Below, piece by piece: positions 36,601 through 51,600 of a stretch of 64,000 nt of DNA. The DNA lies in the NCBI RefSeq assembly GCF_000230895.2, contig NC_016604.1:4712001-4776000 (forward strand), read 5' to 3'. How positions within the stretch are numbered: the first letter of the stretch is position 1; the number at the start of each line of letters is the position of its first letter. Source of the stretch: Mycolicibacterium rhodesiae NBB3. GTDB taxonomy: Bacteria; Actinomycetota; Actinomycetes; Mycobacteriales; Mycobacteriaceae. The notes under the pieces were generated by a model, which worked only from the letters and a program-made list of their open reading frames with translations, was not told the origin of the DNA and did not search any database. A program made the position numbers and the translations under genes.

Positions 36601-39600
36601 CCCGCGAGGACCGCCCGGGCGATAAACGTCTGGTGGGTTACATCACCGGGACCGCCGATCCGGCGCTCGTTCGTAACCGGTTGGGTGATCGCCTACCGGC
36701 GTACATGGTTCCCGCCGCCGTCGTCACGCTCGACGCACTCCCGTTGACCGTGAACGGCAAACTCGACAAACGCGCCCTTCCCGCACCGGAATACACCGCC
36801 GGCGAGTATCGGGCCCCGAGCACCATTACCGAGGACACGCTTGTCCGCGTCTACGCCCAGGTCCTTGGCGTCGATCGGGTCGGGGTCGACGATTCCTTCT
36901 TCGATTTGGGTGGGGATTCGTTGTCGGCGATGCGACTGGTCGCTGCGGTCAATACCGTTCTGGATGCCGGCCTCTCGGTGCGTACGGTGTTCGATGCGCC
37001 GACGGTATCCGAGTTGGCCCAGCGGATCGGCGCGGAGGTGCGCCGGCTCGAGCCGTTGGTGGCGCTCGAGCGTCCCGTCGTGGTGCCGTTGTCCTTCGCC
37101 CAGACCCGGTTGTGGTTCATCGACCAATTGCAAGGTCCCTCAGGGGTTTACAACATACCGGTGGCGGTGCGGCTGACCGGCGCTCTTGATGCAGAGGCGT
37201 TCGGCACGGCGCTGAGCGACGTGGTCGGCCGCCACGAGAGCTTGCGCACGATATTCACCACTCTTGATGGCGAATTGCGGCAGGTTGTGCTCCCTGTTGA
37301 GCAGCTCGACACCGGATGGACGGTGGTCGATGCGACCTGCTGGCCGCCTGGCCAGCTCGAACAGGAAGTCGCGGACGTCGCGCGTCTACCGTTCGATCTG
37401 TCAACCGAGATTCCACTGCGTGCCAAGCTTTTCCATGTCGCCGGTGATGAGCATGTGCTGGTGGCGGTAGTGCACCACATCGCTGCTGACGGCTGGTCCA
37501 TCACCCCGCTGATTCGGGACTTGGGTGTCGCATACACCAGTCGGTGCGCCGGAAAGGCTCCCGCCTGGGCCGACTTGCCGGTGCAGTACGTCGATTACAC
37601 GCTGTGGCAGCGTGCGCAGTTCGGTCTGCTGTATGACGAGAACAGTTTGGTCGCAGGCCAACTGGCCTACTGGCAGGAGATGCTGGCGGGGATGCCTGAG
37701 CAGTTGGCATTGCCCACTGATCGGCCCTATCCGCCGGTAGCCGATTATCGCGGCGCGACGGTGCAGGTCAGCTGGCCAGCGGGGCTTCACGCGCGGATAG
37801 TTGGCGTTGCGCGCGAGCAGAGCGCGACCGTGTTCATGGTGATGCAGACCGCATTGTCGGTGCTGCTGTCCAAACTCAGCGCGAGTTCGGATGTCGCGTT
37901 GGGATTTCCGATAGCTGGACGGCGCGATCCCGCGCTCGATGACCTGGTGGGCCTGTTCGTCAACACGCTCGTGCTGCGGGTCGATCTGACGGGCAATCCG
38001 ACAGTTGCCGATCTCGTGGCGCAGGTTCGCCGACGCTCCCTGGCCGCTTACGAGCACCAGGATGTGCCGTTCGAGGTGTTGGTGGAGCGACTGAACCCGC
38101 ACCGGTCGTTGGCGCATCATCCACTTGTGCAGGTGATGTTGGCCTGGCAGAACTTCGCAGGCGATCCGACGGCGGAGCTGGGCCTGGGTGAGCTGCAAGT
38201 TACGTCCTTACCGCTCGAGACCCGCGGCGCGCGGATGGATCTCACGTTCTCGTTGGCCGAGCGCTTCACCGATGGCGGTGCGCCAGGGGGGATTTCTGGC
38301 GAGGTGGAGTTCCGCACCGACGTCTTCGACCCTGCCGCCATCGAGACGCTGATCGCCCGGTTCGAGCGGGTAATCGACGCGATGACCGCCGATCCCACCC
38401 GGTCGCTGTCGTCGATCGATGTGCTCGACGAGACCGAACACACCCGGCTGGACCAGATTGCCAATCGGGCGCGGTTGGCTCAGCCCCCGCATTCGTCGGT
38501 GTCGATTCCGGCGATGTTCGCGGCTCAGGTCGCGAAGACCCCTACCGCGGTGGCGGTGAGCTTCCAGGGTCGGTCGACGAGCTACCGCGAGCTCGATGAG
38601 GCGGCCAACCGGTTGGCGCACCTGCTCGTTGAACATGGCGTTCGTTCGGGTGACCGAGTGGCGTTGCTGCTACCGCGCTCGGCTGAGGCGATCGTGGCGA
38701 TGCTTGCTGTGCTGAAGACCGGCGCGGCGTATCTACCCATCGACCCCGCGCTGCCGGACTCCCGAATCGCGTTCATGCTCGGGGATGCCGCGCCGGTCGC
38801 CGCAATCGCCGCCGCGGACGCGCTGTCGCGGCTGGAAATGCACGACCTCGTGCTAGTCGAGGTGGACGATCCGATCGTCGGCACCCAGCCAAACATCACT
38901 CTGCCGGGACCCGCCCTCGACGACATCGCGTACGTGATCTACACCTCAGGTACGACCGGTGACCCGAAAGCGGTGGCGGTCACCCACTACAACGTCACCG
39001 AGCTGATGCGTTCTCTGTCTTTAAGACTGGAACCAGAATCTGGACAGGTGTGGACCCAGTTCCACTCGTACGCCTTCGACTTCTCGGTGTGGGAGATCTG
39101 GGGCGCCCTGCTCCATGGCGGCCGCCTGGTGGTGGTGCCCGAAGAGGTGTCACGTACCCCGAGGGACTTCCGTTCGCTGCTGGACGTCGAACAAGTCGCG
39201 GTACTGAGCCAGACTCCTTCGGCGTTTCATGCATTGCAGACCGTCGAGTCGGGGGAACCGCAGCTTTCGTTGCAGACGGTTATCTTCGGCGGGGAAGCCC
39301 TTGAGCCGCATCGACTGCGGGAATGGCTGAAGATCCACCCGGACTCGCCGCGGCTGATCAATATGTACGGCATCACCGAGACCACGGTGCACGCATCGTT
39401 CCGGGAGATCGACGCACGTGACGTGGACAGTGCGGTGAGCCCCATCGGGGTGCCACTGGCCCACCTCGGATTCTTCGTACTCAACGATTTGTTGCAGCCG
39501 GTGCCGCCCGCTGTGGTGGGTGAGTTGTATGTCGCAGGCCACGGGGTGGCCGTGGGATATCTGGGCCGATCAGGTTTGACGGGCACGCGGTTTGTGGCGT

Positions 39601-42600
39601 GTCCGTTCGGTGCGCCGGGGACGCGAATGTATCGCACCGGGGACTTGGTGTGCTGGGGCCTCGACGGCCAATTGGTGTACGTGGGCCGTGCTGATGACCA
39701 GGTGAAGATACGCGGCTATCGCATCGAACTCGGTGAAATCCAGTCGGCGCTGCGCGAATTGGATGGCGTCGAACAGGCGGTGGTGATCGCACGCGAGGAT
39801 CGTCCGGGTGAGAAGCGGCTGCTGGGATACATCGTCGGTACGGCGGATCCGGTCGGTGTGCGCAAGGAGCTAGCCGAGCGGTTGCCGGGATACATGGTTC
39901 CGGCTGCGGTGATGCTCGTCGACACGATCCCGTTGACGGTCAACGGAAAACTCGACGTCCGCGCGTTGCCCGCGCCGGACTACCGCACCGGTGAGTACCG
40001 GTCCCCGAGCACCGTCACCGAGGAAATACTGGCCGGCATTTACGCGCAGATTCTTGGCGTGCAGCAGGTGGGGGTCGACGACTCGTTCTTCGATCTGGGC
40101 GGGGATTCGTTGTCGGCGATGCGCTTGATTGCCGCAGTCAATTCGGGTCTGCACGCCGACCTGTCCGTACGAGCGATCTTCGAGGCGCCCACGGTGGCCC
40201 AGTTGGCCGAGCGCATCAGCCGCGCGGACGTCGTTCGCCTGAAGCCGCTTGTAGCCATGGAGCGCCCGGCCACTGTTCCGTTGTCGTTTGCGCAGAGCCG
40301 ACTATGGTTCCTGGCTCAATTGTTCGGGCCGTCGCCGGTGTACAACATGCCGGTCGCGGTGCGGTTGAGTGGGGAACTGGACGTGGCGGCGTTGCGGGAA
40401 GCGCTCGCCGACGTGGTGGGACGACACGAGAGCCTGCGCACCATATTCACCGCCACCGACGGTGTTCCCCAGCAGGTCGTCATCGAGCCCGCATACGCCG
40501 ACATCGGCTGGCAGGTCGTTGACGCCGGCAGCTGGCCGGAAGGCCAGTTGGAGCGAGCTGTGGAGGACACCGCGCAGCATTCATTTGACCTGTCCAGCGA
40601 AATTCCTTTGCGGGCAGCGCTTTTCCGTCGCGCCCCTAATGACCATCTCCTGGTAGCTGTGGTACATCACATCGCCGCCGATGGTTGGTCAATCGCCCCG
40701 CTGGTGGCCGATCTGGGAATGGCGTATTCGTCTCGGCGCGCAGGGCACGCTCCGGGTTGGGCGGATCTGGCCGTGCAGTATGTCGACTACACGCTGTGGC
40801 AGCGCGCGCAGTTCGGTGAGCTGACCGACCCCGACAGTCCCGTCGCCACCCAGCTGGACTACTGGCAAGGAGCGCTGGCCGGACTGCCGGAGCGAATTCA
40901 TCTGCCCACCGATCGGCCGTATCCGGCGGTGGCGGATCATCGCGGTGCCACGGTCGCGATCGAATGGTCGGCCGAAGTGCAGCAGCAGGTGCGGCGGGTC
41001 GCCTCCGAACGCAATGTCACCAGCTTCATGGTTGTGCAGTCGGCATTGGCAGTGCTGTTGGCCAAGCTGAGCGCGAGTTCCGATGTGGCGGTCGGTTTTC
41101 CGATCGCCGGGCGGCGCGACCCTGCGCTCGACGACTTGGTGGGCTGCTTCTTCAATACGTTGGTGCTGCGGGTGGAACTGGGTGGCGATCCCAGTGCCGC
41201 CGAGGTGTTGGCGCAGGTTCAGCAGCGTGCACTGGCGGCCTACGAGCATCAGGATGTGCCGTTCGAGATGGTTGTCGACCGCGTCAACCCCGCCCGGTCG
41301 CTGGCTCACCATCCGCTGGTTCAGGTCATGTTGGCGTGGCAGAACCTGCCTACCGATCCGGCCACCGTGATCGGCCTGCCTGATCTGGAAGTCTCTGCGC
41401 TGCCCCTCGAGTCCCGCACCGCACGAATGGATCTGACCTTCTCGTTGGCCGAGCGCTACTCCGATGACGGCAGCCCCTCGGGTATTTCGGGGGCGGTAGA
41501 GTTTCGCACCGACGTCTTCGACGCTGCCAGCATCGAAGTGCTGATCGACCGGTTCGAGCGGGTCCTGGTCGCGATGACAGCCGACCCGACCCAGCCCATC
41601 TCCTCGATCGACGTGCTCGACGAGGGTGAGTGGGCCCGCCTGGATCGGATCAGCAATCGCGCGGTATTGGATGCGCCGCCAGTCACGCCTCTTTCGATCC
41701 CTGCGTTGTTCTCCGCCCAGGTCACGAAGACACCCACGGACGGGGCGCTGAGCTTCGAGGGTCACACCATGACCTATCGCGAACTCGACGAGGTGGCGAA
41801 TCGACTGGCCCATGTGCTCGTCGATCACGGCGCCAGCCAAGGCCGATGCGTGGCTCTGGTGTTGCCCCGCTCGGCCGAAGCGATCGTGGCGATTCTGGCC
41901 GTGCTCAAGACCGGCGCGGCCTACTTGCCGATCGACCCAGCCCTACCTGATACGCGGGTCAGGTTCATGCTCTCCGATGCCGCGCCGATCGTGGTTCTCA
42001 CGACGACGGGTCTGCGGTCTCGGATCGACGGGTGTGACTCCCGGGTGATCGATCTGAATGACCTCGGGATCGAGACCGCACCCAGTGCTGCATTGCCGGT
42101 GCCGGCAGCTGACGACATCGCGTACGTGATCTACACCTCGGGGACGACCGGTGCGCCCAAAGGTGTTGCCATCACACATTCCAACGTCGCCCAGCTGATT
42201 GGGACGCTGCCCGAGGGATTCGGCGGTTCGCGGGTATGGAGCCAGTCGCATTCGTTGGCGTTCGATTTCTCGGCCTGGGAAATCTGGGGAGCGCTGCTGC
42301 ACGGCGGGCGGTTGGTGGTGGTACCCGACGAGATGCTCGGCTCACCCAGTGAAATGCACGACCTGCTGATCACCGAACACGTCGACGTCTTGAGTCAAAC
42401 GCCCTCCGCAGTGGGTGGCCTGCCACCCGCTGGTTTGGATGCGGTGGCTCTGTTAGTGGGTGGTGAGGCCGTCACCGCAGATCTGGTGGATCGCTGGGCG
42501 CCGGGACGCGTGATGATCAACGCGTACGGGCCGACCGAGGCGACGATCTGGGTGGCGATGAGTACGCCGCTGACACCGGGACCGGCAGCGCCGCCGATCG

Positions 42601-45600
42601 GCTCACCGGTGCCGGGCGCGGGCCTGTTCGTGCTGGATCAGTGGTTGTGCCCGGCTCCCGTCGGTGTCGTCGGTGAGCTATATGTGGCCGGCGCCGGTGT
42701 CGGCGTTGGGTATTCGGGCCGGGCCGCATTGACGGCGTCGCGGTTTCTGGCATGCCCGTTTGGTGGGGTTGGGACCCGGATGTATCGAACCGGGGATCTG
42801 GTGCGGTGGCGTGCCGACGGGCAGTTGGACTATCTCGGCCGCACCGACGAACAGGTCAAGATCCGCGGTTACCGTCTCGAATTGGGCGAAATACAGGCAG
42901 CTCTCTCCGAATCGGATGGGGTCGGGCAGGCGGTCGTGCTCGCCCGCGAGGACCGCCCCGGCGACAAGCGTCTCGTCGGCTACGTCACCGGCACCGCGGA
43001 TCCTGCTGTGTTGCGAAGGTCGTTGGCCGACCGGCTCCCGGTCTACATGGTCCCGGCCGCGATAGTCGTCATCGACGCAATCCCGTTGACGGTCAACGGC
43101 AAAGTCGATACCCGTGCACTGCCGGCTCCGGAATACACCGGCGGTGAGTACCGGGCCCCGAGTACGACGATCGAAGAAGTTCTGGCGGGTGTCTACGCCG
43201 AGGTGCTGGGTGTGGAGCGGGTGGGGGTCGATGACTCGTTCTTCGATCTGGGCGGGGACTCGTTGTCGGCCATGCGGCTGGTAGCTGCGGTCAACTCGGT
43301 GTTGGGTGCTGGGCTGGCGGTGCGGTCGGTGTTCGAATCGCCCACCGTCGCGGAGCTGGCGCCGCAGCTCGGTGCCGCGGAAGCGACCCGATTCGACCCA
43401 TTGAGACCCGCGCAGCGCCCTGAGGTGATGCCGCTGTCGTTCGCGCAGAGCCGGTTGTGGTTCCTGGCCCAGTTGTACGGACCCTCGCCGGTTTACAACA
43501 TCCCGGTGGCGGTGCGCCTGGCTGGGCGACTGGATGTCGATGCGTTGGGCGCGGCGCTGGCCGATGTGGTGGGACGGCACGAGAGCCTGCGCACGATGTT
43601 CGCCGCGCCGAAGGGGATCCCACGTCAGGTGGTGGTCCACGCCGACGACGCAGACTGCGGATGGCGGGTCGTCGACGCCCGCGGCTGGACGGAAGATCAG
43701 CTCGCCAAGGCGATCGATGACGTTGCGCACCACCCATTCGATCTGGCACTCGAAATACCGATACGCACCAATCTCTTTCACCTCGGCGACAACGAGCACG
43801 TGTTGGTGGCCGCGGTGCACCATATCGCCGCCGACGGTTGGTCGATCACCCCGTTGATACGGGACCTCTGTGCCGCCTACGCCAGCCGTAGCGGCGGCGA
43901 CGTGCCGGGGTGGGCCGATCTGCCAGTGCAATACGCGGACTTCACCCTGTGGCAGCGCACGCAACTGGGGGAGCGCGAGGACCCGGACAGTCTCTACGCC
44001 AGACAGCTCGCCTACTGGCGGGACGCGTTGGCCGGGCTGCCCGAGCGGCTGCAGTTGCCCACCGATCGGCCCTATCCGGCGGTGGCCGATCATCGCGGTG
44101 CCACGGTGGCGATCGATTGGCCGGCAGAACTGCAGACGCGGGTGGCACGCCTGGCTCGCGCGCACAGCGCCACCAGCTTCATGGTGGTGCAGTCCGCACT
44201 CGCGGTACTGCTCGGCAAAGTCGGTGCGAGTTCCGATGTGGCGGTGGGATTCCCGACCGCGGGGCGTCGCGACCCAGCGCTCGACGACCTGGTGGGCTGT
44301 TTCTTCAACACCTTGGTGCTACGGGTCGATCTGGCCGACGATCCCGACGTCTCCGAGCTGCTGGCTCGCGTGCGCAATAGCAGCCTCGGTGCCTATGAGC
44401 ATCAGGACGTGCCGTTCGAGGTGGTCGTCGACGAACTCAACCCCGTCCGAAACCTGGCTCATCACCCGCTGGTTCAGGTGATGTTGGCGTGGCAGAACTT
44501 CGCCGGACGGAACGCCGACCCGGTCGCGGGGCTGGGTTTGGGTGATCTCGAGGTGTCGGCGCTGCCGTTCGACACTCGCACCGCCCGCATGGATCTGACC
44601 TTCGCGGTGGCGGAACGCTTCACCGACGATGGTGATCCGGCGGGGATTTCGGGCACCGCGGAGTTCCGCACCGATGTCTTCGACCCGGCCAGCGTCACCA
44701 CGCTCGTCGAGCGGTTGGAGCGGGTGCTGTCGGCGATGGCCGACGACCCGACTCGCCGTGTGTCGTTGATCGATGTGCTCGACGACGTCGAGCACGCCCG
44801 GCTCGACCAGATCAGCAACCGCGCAATACTGGACGCGCCGGAAGCCGCCCAAGTGTCGATCCCGGCCCTGTTCAGCGCACAGGTCGAGATCACCCCCGAC
44901 GAAGTGGCGATCAGCTTCGAGGGCAATGCCACGACTTACCGCGATCTGGATCAGACCGCGAACCGGTTGGCGCACAGGCTGGTTGACAGCGGTGTGCGTA
45001 CAGGTAGTCGGGTGGCGCTGATGCTGCCGCGATCGGCCGGCGCCATTGCGGCGATCATCGCGGTGCTCAAGACCGGGGCCGCCTATTTACCCATCGACCC
45101 CGCGCTGCCCGATGCGCGGATCGGATTCATGCTCGACGATGCCGCACCGACCGTCGTCATCACCACCGCGGCGTTGCGGACGCGCCTCGGTGGCCACAGC
45201 TTCCTCGTCATCGATATCGACGATCCCGGCCTCGCCAACTACGCAGACTCCGCGCTGCCCCTGCCGGCGCCGGACAACATCGCCTATCTCATCTACACCT
45301 CGGGTACTACTGGAACGCCCAAGGGGACGGCGGTCACCCACCAGAACGTGACCCAGCTGATGGGGAACCTTGACTTCGCCCTCCCCCGGGGAGGGGTCTG
45401 GACGCAGTGCCACTCCTTGTCGTTCGACATCTCTGGGTGGGACATCTGGGGTGCGCTGCTGCGCGGCGGCCGGCTGTTGGTGGTGCCCGACGAGGTGCTG
45501 AGTTCCCCGAAGCAACTTCACGACTTGCTGATTACTGAACAGGTCAGCGTCCTGAGTCAAACCCCGACTGCGGTGGGCGGCTTATCGCCGCTGGGTTTGG

Positions 45601-48600
45601 ATTCGATGGCGCTGGTGGTGGGCGGCGAGGCCGCCTCGACCGATTTGGTGGATCGGTGGGCAGCCGGCCGGCTGATGATCAATGCCTACGGCCCAACCGA
45701 GGCGACCATATGGGTCGCGCTCAGTGCACCCCTGGTGGCGGGGTCGGGAGTGGTGCCCATCGGCTCGCCCGTCCCCGCGGCGGCGCTATTTGTTCTGGAT
45801 CAGTGGTTACGGCCGGTGCCAGCGGGAGTGGTAGGCGAGTTGTATGCCGCCGGCGCCGGAGTCGGCCTTGGTTATGTCGGCCGCGCGGGGATGACGGCCG
45901 CGCGGTTTGTTGCGTGCCCATTTGGTTTTCCCGGCGCGCGGATGTATCGCACCGGAGATCTTGTGCGCTGGGGTGTCGACGGTCAGCTGTTGTATCTGGG
46001 CCGTGCCGACGAGCAGGTCAAGATCCGCGGCTATCGCATCGAACTCGGCGAGATACAAGCCGCTCTGAGTGAGCTGGACGGGGTCGACCAAGCCGTCGTA
46101 GTTGCGCGCGAAGACCATCCGGGTGACCACCGCCTGGTGAGCTATTTCATCGGGACGGCCGAGCCGTCGGACATCCGCGAAACGCTCTCTCTGCAGCTAC
46201 CTGCATACATGATTCCGGCCGCGGTGGTCCGCATGGAGACGCTGCCGCTAACGGTCAACGGCAAACTGGACAGACGCGCGCTACCCGCGCCGGAGTACAC
46301 CGGCGGCGTATACCGGGCTCCCACTACGGCGATTGAGGAGATCCTGGTCGGCATCTACTCCGGGGTGCTGGGTGTGGAGCGCATCGGAATCGACGACTCG
46401 TTTTTCGACCTGGGTGGGGATTCGCTGTCGGCGATGCGCCTGCTCTCGGCGGTAAATATCACGCTGGGTGTTGGGCTTTCGGTGCGCACTGTGTTCGAAG
46501 CACCCACCGTGGCCCAGTTGGCGCCGTACGTTGCCGTCAGTGAGCGAGTGCTCGAACCACTGACGCCGGTACAGCGACCCGATGTGATCCCGCTGTCGTT
46601 CGCCCAGAGCCGGTTGTGGTTCCTGGCGCAGTTATTGGGTCCTTCGTCGGTTTACAACATTCCGGTGGCGGTGCGACTGGGCGGGCTGCTGGATGCGGAC
46701 GCGTTGGGTGCGGCGCTGGTCGATTTACTCGGACGTCACGAAAGCCTGCGTACGGTGTTTCCGGCGGTCGACGGGATACCGCAGCAGCTGGTTGTGCCCA
46801 CGGGTGATGCTGACGTCGGTTGGGAGATAGTCGACGCAACTGGCTGGTCGGTGGATGAACTGGAACAGGCTGTCGGGGCGGTGGCGCGTCAGCCGTTTGA
46901 CCTGACCAGCGAGATCCCGTTGCGGGCGAGGCTTTTCCGAATCAGTGACGAAGAGCACGTGTTTGCCGCGGCGGTTCATCACATCGCCGCCGATGGTTGG
47001 TCGGTCACCCTGCTGATTCGCGATCTCGGCACTGCCTATGCCAGTCGCAGCGCCGGAGAGGTTCCGGGCTGGTCCGCGCTTTCGGCGCAGTATGCGGATT
47101 ACACGCTTTGGCAGCGTGCACACTTCGGTGAGATCAACGACCCGGACAGTCTTATCGCGACCCAACTGGATTACTGGCAACATGCGTTGTCTGGGATGCC
47201 GGAGCGGCTGCAGTTGCCCGCCGACCGACCGTATCCGCCCGTGGCTGATTATCGCGGCGCCACCGCAACAATCGATTGGCCCGCTGACTTGCAGGCGCGG
47301 ATAGCCAAACTCGCCCGCGAGCACAGTGCAACCAGTTTTATGGTGGTGCAGACCGCCTTGTCGGTGCTGTTATCCAAGCTCTGCACGAATACCGATGTGG
47401 CGGTCGGGTTTCCGATTGCCGGGCGTCGCGATCCCGCACTCGATGATCTGGTGGGACTGTTCGTCAACACACTCGTGCTGCGGGTTGACCTAACCGGTGA
47501 TCCCAAAGGCAGCGAGCTCTTGAATCAGGTGCGCGCGAACAGCCTGGCGGCTTACGCTCACCAGGACGCGCCCTTTGAAATGCTGGTGGATCGGCTCAAT
47601 CCCGCTCGTTCGCTAGCCCATCATCCGGTGGTGCAGGTGATGTTGGCATGGCAGAACCTGCCGGCTGATTCGGTCGCCGCGATGGGTTCGGGTGAGCTGG
47701 ACGTCTCGACATTGCCGCTGGAGAACCGCACCGCCCGAATGGATTTGACATTCTCACTAGAAGAGAGGTTCACCGACGACAACGGGCCGGCCGGGATTGC
47801 GGGCGTGGTCGAGTTCCGCACGGACGTGTTCGACACCGTCACCATCGAAACATTGGTCGACCGGTTCGAGCGGGTGTTGACGGCGATCACCGCCGATCCG
47901 AGCGGACGATTATCGTCGATTGACGTACTCGACGAAAGCGAGCACGCACAGCTACGTCAGTTCAGCCATCGCACTGCATTGGAGGCGCCGCTGGCCGCAA
48001 CGGCGTCGATTCCAGCGCAATTCGCTGTTCAGGCCACGACGACTCCCGCCGCGGTGGCCATCAGCTTCCAGGGTCGGTCGATGAGCTATCGCGAGTTGGA
48101 TTCGGCGTCTAACCGGTTGGCGCACTTCTTGTCTGAGCGTGGTGTAGGTCCCGGTGAACGGGTGGGTTTGTTGTTGCCGCGGTCGGCTGATGCGGTCGTG
48201 GCGATTCTGGCGGTGCTGAAGACGGGTGCTGCGTATCTACCGATCGACCCGGCAGTGCCTGATGCGAGGGTCGGGTTCATGATTGCCGACGCCGCCCCGG
48301 TTGTGGTGGTCACGACGGCAGGCCTGCGCCCGCGCCTGGACGGGCAGAGCCTGTTGGTGGTCGACGTCGATGATCCTGGCATAGCTGCTCAGCCCGACAC
48401 CCAGCTTGCGTCTCCCTGGCTCGGCGACGTCGCATATCTGATCTACACCTCCGGTACCACCGGGACACCGAAGAGCGTGGCCGTCACCCACCACAACGTC
48501 GCAGCGTTGCTGTGGTCCCTGAATGCCGTGGTGGACCGCGCAGGAGTATGGAGTCAATGCCATTCGTTGGCGTTCGACTTCTCAGTCTGGGAGATCTTCG

Positions 48601-51600
48601 GGGCCCTGCTCAGTGGCGGACGGACGGTCGTTGTGCCTGACGAGACCGTCCGGGCCCCTGAGCAATTGCATGCGCTGCTGACCGCCGAGCAGGTCAACGT
48701 CTTGAGTCAGACTCCGTCGGCGTTTTATGCGCTGGCGGACGTCGACGGAACGAATCCGTATCTTGGGCTGCGGACAGTGGTGCTCGGTGGGGAAGCTCTC
48801 GAACCTCAACGGCTTGCCCAGTGGCTTGCGGCGCACCCGATATCTCCGCGCCTGATCAACATGTACGGAATCACCGAGACCACGGTGCACGCGTCGATCC
48901 GGACGATCCTCGCCACCGACATCGACAGTATCGCCAGCCCCATCGGGGTGCCGTTGAGCCACCTCGGTCTTTTCGTGCTGGATCAGTTACTGCAACCGGT
49001 CCCGGCGGGTGTCGCCGGTGAACTGTATATCGCTGGTGCGGGGGTGGCTGTCGGTTACGCGGGCCGGACAGCATTGACCGCGTCGCGGTTTGTCGCGTGC
49101 CCGTTCGGGAGTGCCGGCGCACGGATGTATCGGACCGGCGATCTGGTGCGGTGGCGTGCGGACGGGCAGCTCGACTATGTCGGGCGTGCTGATGATCAGG
49201 TCAAGATTCGTGGGTATCGCATCGAGTTGGGTGAAATCCAAGCAGCGCTAGGCAGTTTGGATGGAGTCGAGCAGGCGGTGGTGATCGCGCGCGAGGACCG
49301 TCCGGGCGACAAACGTCTTGTGAGCTATGTGATTGGGACAGCCCAGCCGGGCGATATCCGTGGTGCGCTGGCCGAACGGTTGCCGTCCTACATGGTTCCC
49401 AGCGCAGTCGTCGTGCTCGAGGTGTTTCCGTTGACGGGCAACGGCAAAATCGACAAGCAGGCCCTACCCGCACCCGAATATCAGAATCCTGGAAGCTACC
49501 GTTCCTCAACCACTTTCACCGAGGAGATCTTGGCCGGGATCTACACCCGGGTGCTGGGTGCGCAGCGTGTCGGGGTCGATGATTCGTTCTTCGATCTCGG
49601 CGGGGACTCCCTGTCGGCGATGAGGCTGATCAGTGAGGTCAATACGAGCCTGAACGCAGGACTTTCGGTGCGTGCGGTGTTCGAGGCGCCCACTGTGGCC
49701 TGCTTGGCTCGAAGGATCGGATCGGGTGGGCATCGATTGGACCCGCTGATCGCGAGCGAGCGTCCTGCGGTGCTACCGCTCTCGTTCGCCCAGAGTCGGT
49801 TGTGGTTCATCGACCAACTGCTCGACTCTTCACCCGTCTACAACATGCCAGTGGCAGTACGGCTGGAGGGACAGCTGGATACCGAGGCGCTGGGTAGGGC
49901 ACTGCAGGATGTGGTCGGCCGCCACGAGTCGATGCGTACGGTCGTGACATCAATTGATGGCGTCCCCCGGCAGGTCGTCATCGACTCCGACCGCGCGGAT
50001 TTCGGCTGGCGAGTCGTTGATGCCGGCACCTGGTCGCCAAGCGAGCTTGACGACGCGATCGGTGCACTGGCTCGTCGCACATTTACTCTGGCGAGCGAGA
50101 TTCCCTTGCGGGTACAGCTTTTCCGTGTTTCAGATGATGTCCATGTGTTGGCTGCGGTGGTGCATCATATCGCGGCCGATGGGTGGTCGATCGCTCCGCT
50201 GATCCGGGATCTGGGTGTCGCTTATGCGGCCCGGTGCGCTGGGCAGGCTCCGGATTGGGTCGACCTGCCGGTGCAGTACGTCGATTACACCCTTTGGCAG
50301 CGTGCGCAGTTGGGGGATCTCGACGATCCCGACAGTTTGATCGTGGCGCAGCTGACGTACTGGCAGAACTTCTTGGCCGGAATACCCGAACGGCTTCAGT
50401 TGCCCACAGACAGACCCTACCCGCTGGTAGCGAATTATTGCGGCGCTGCGATAGCGATCGACTGGCCCGCAGAGCTACAGCAGCAAGTACACCGGATGGC
50501 CGTTGAGCACAATGTCACAACGTTCATGTTTATGCAGGCAGCGTTGGCCGTGTTGTTGTCCAAGCTCAGCGCGAGTTCTGATGTGGCGGTGGGATTTCCG
50601 ATCGCCGGGCGTCGCGATCCCGCTCTCGACGACCTGGTGGGGTTGTTCGTCAACACGTTGGTGATGCGGGTTGATCTGGCCGGCAACCCCAGTGTTGCCG
50701 AGCTGCTGGGCCAGGTTCGACAACGATCCCTGGCCGCCTTCGACCATCAGGATGTTCCGTTCGAAATGCTGGTGGAGAGGATCACCTCGTCCCGATCCCT
50801 GGCCCATCATCCGCTGGTGCAGGTGTTGTTGGCCTGGCAAAACTTCGCTGATAATCCGGCTGCCGGTCTGGATATGGGTGAGCTGGAGGTCTCCACCCTA
50901 CCGCTGGAAACCCGCACCGCCCGAATGGATCTGACCTTTTCGTTGGCCGAAAGCTTCTGCAGCAGCGGTGAGCCCGCGGGAATATCGGGCCAGGTGGAGT
51001 TTCGCACCGACATATTCGACGCCGCCAGCGTTGAAAAACTGATCGGCCGGTTCGAGCGGGTCTTGGGTGCCATGGCCGCCGACTCGGCCCTGCGCGTTTC
51101 GTCGATCGATTTGCTTGACGAGGCTGAGCGTGTCCGGCTGGACGAGCTCAGCAACCGTGCAGTGTTGAGTGCGCCCGCAGGCGCACCGGTGTCGGTCCCG
51201 GCGTTGTTCGCTGCGCAAGTGGTTCGTGCGCCGGACGCGGTGGCGCTGACGTGCGGGGAATTGTCGATGACCTATCGCGAACTCGATGAGACGGCTAATG
51301 GTCTGGCGTCTTTGTTAATTGGCTATGGGGTCGGTCCGGGTGATTGCGTGGCGTTGCTGTTGGAGCGCTCAGGGCGGGCCATCGCTGCGATGTTGGCGGT
51401 GCTCAAGGCCGGGGCGGCTTATCTGCCCATCGATCCCGGGTTGCCTGACCCGCGGATCGAGTTCATGGTCGCCGATGCCGCACCGGCCGTGGTGATCACC
51501 TGCATGGGCCTGCGGTCGCGGGTAGGCGGTAGCGACATGGTGGTCATCGACATCGACCATCCAGCGGTCGACGTCGAGCCCAGCGCTGCATTGTCAGCGC

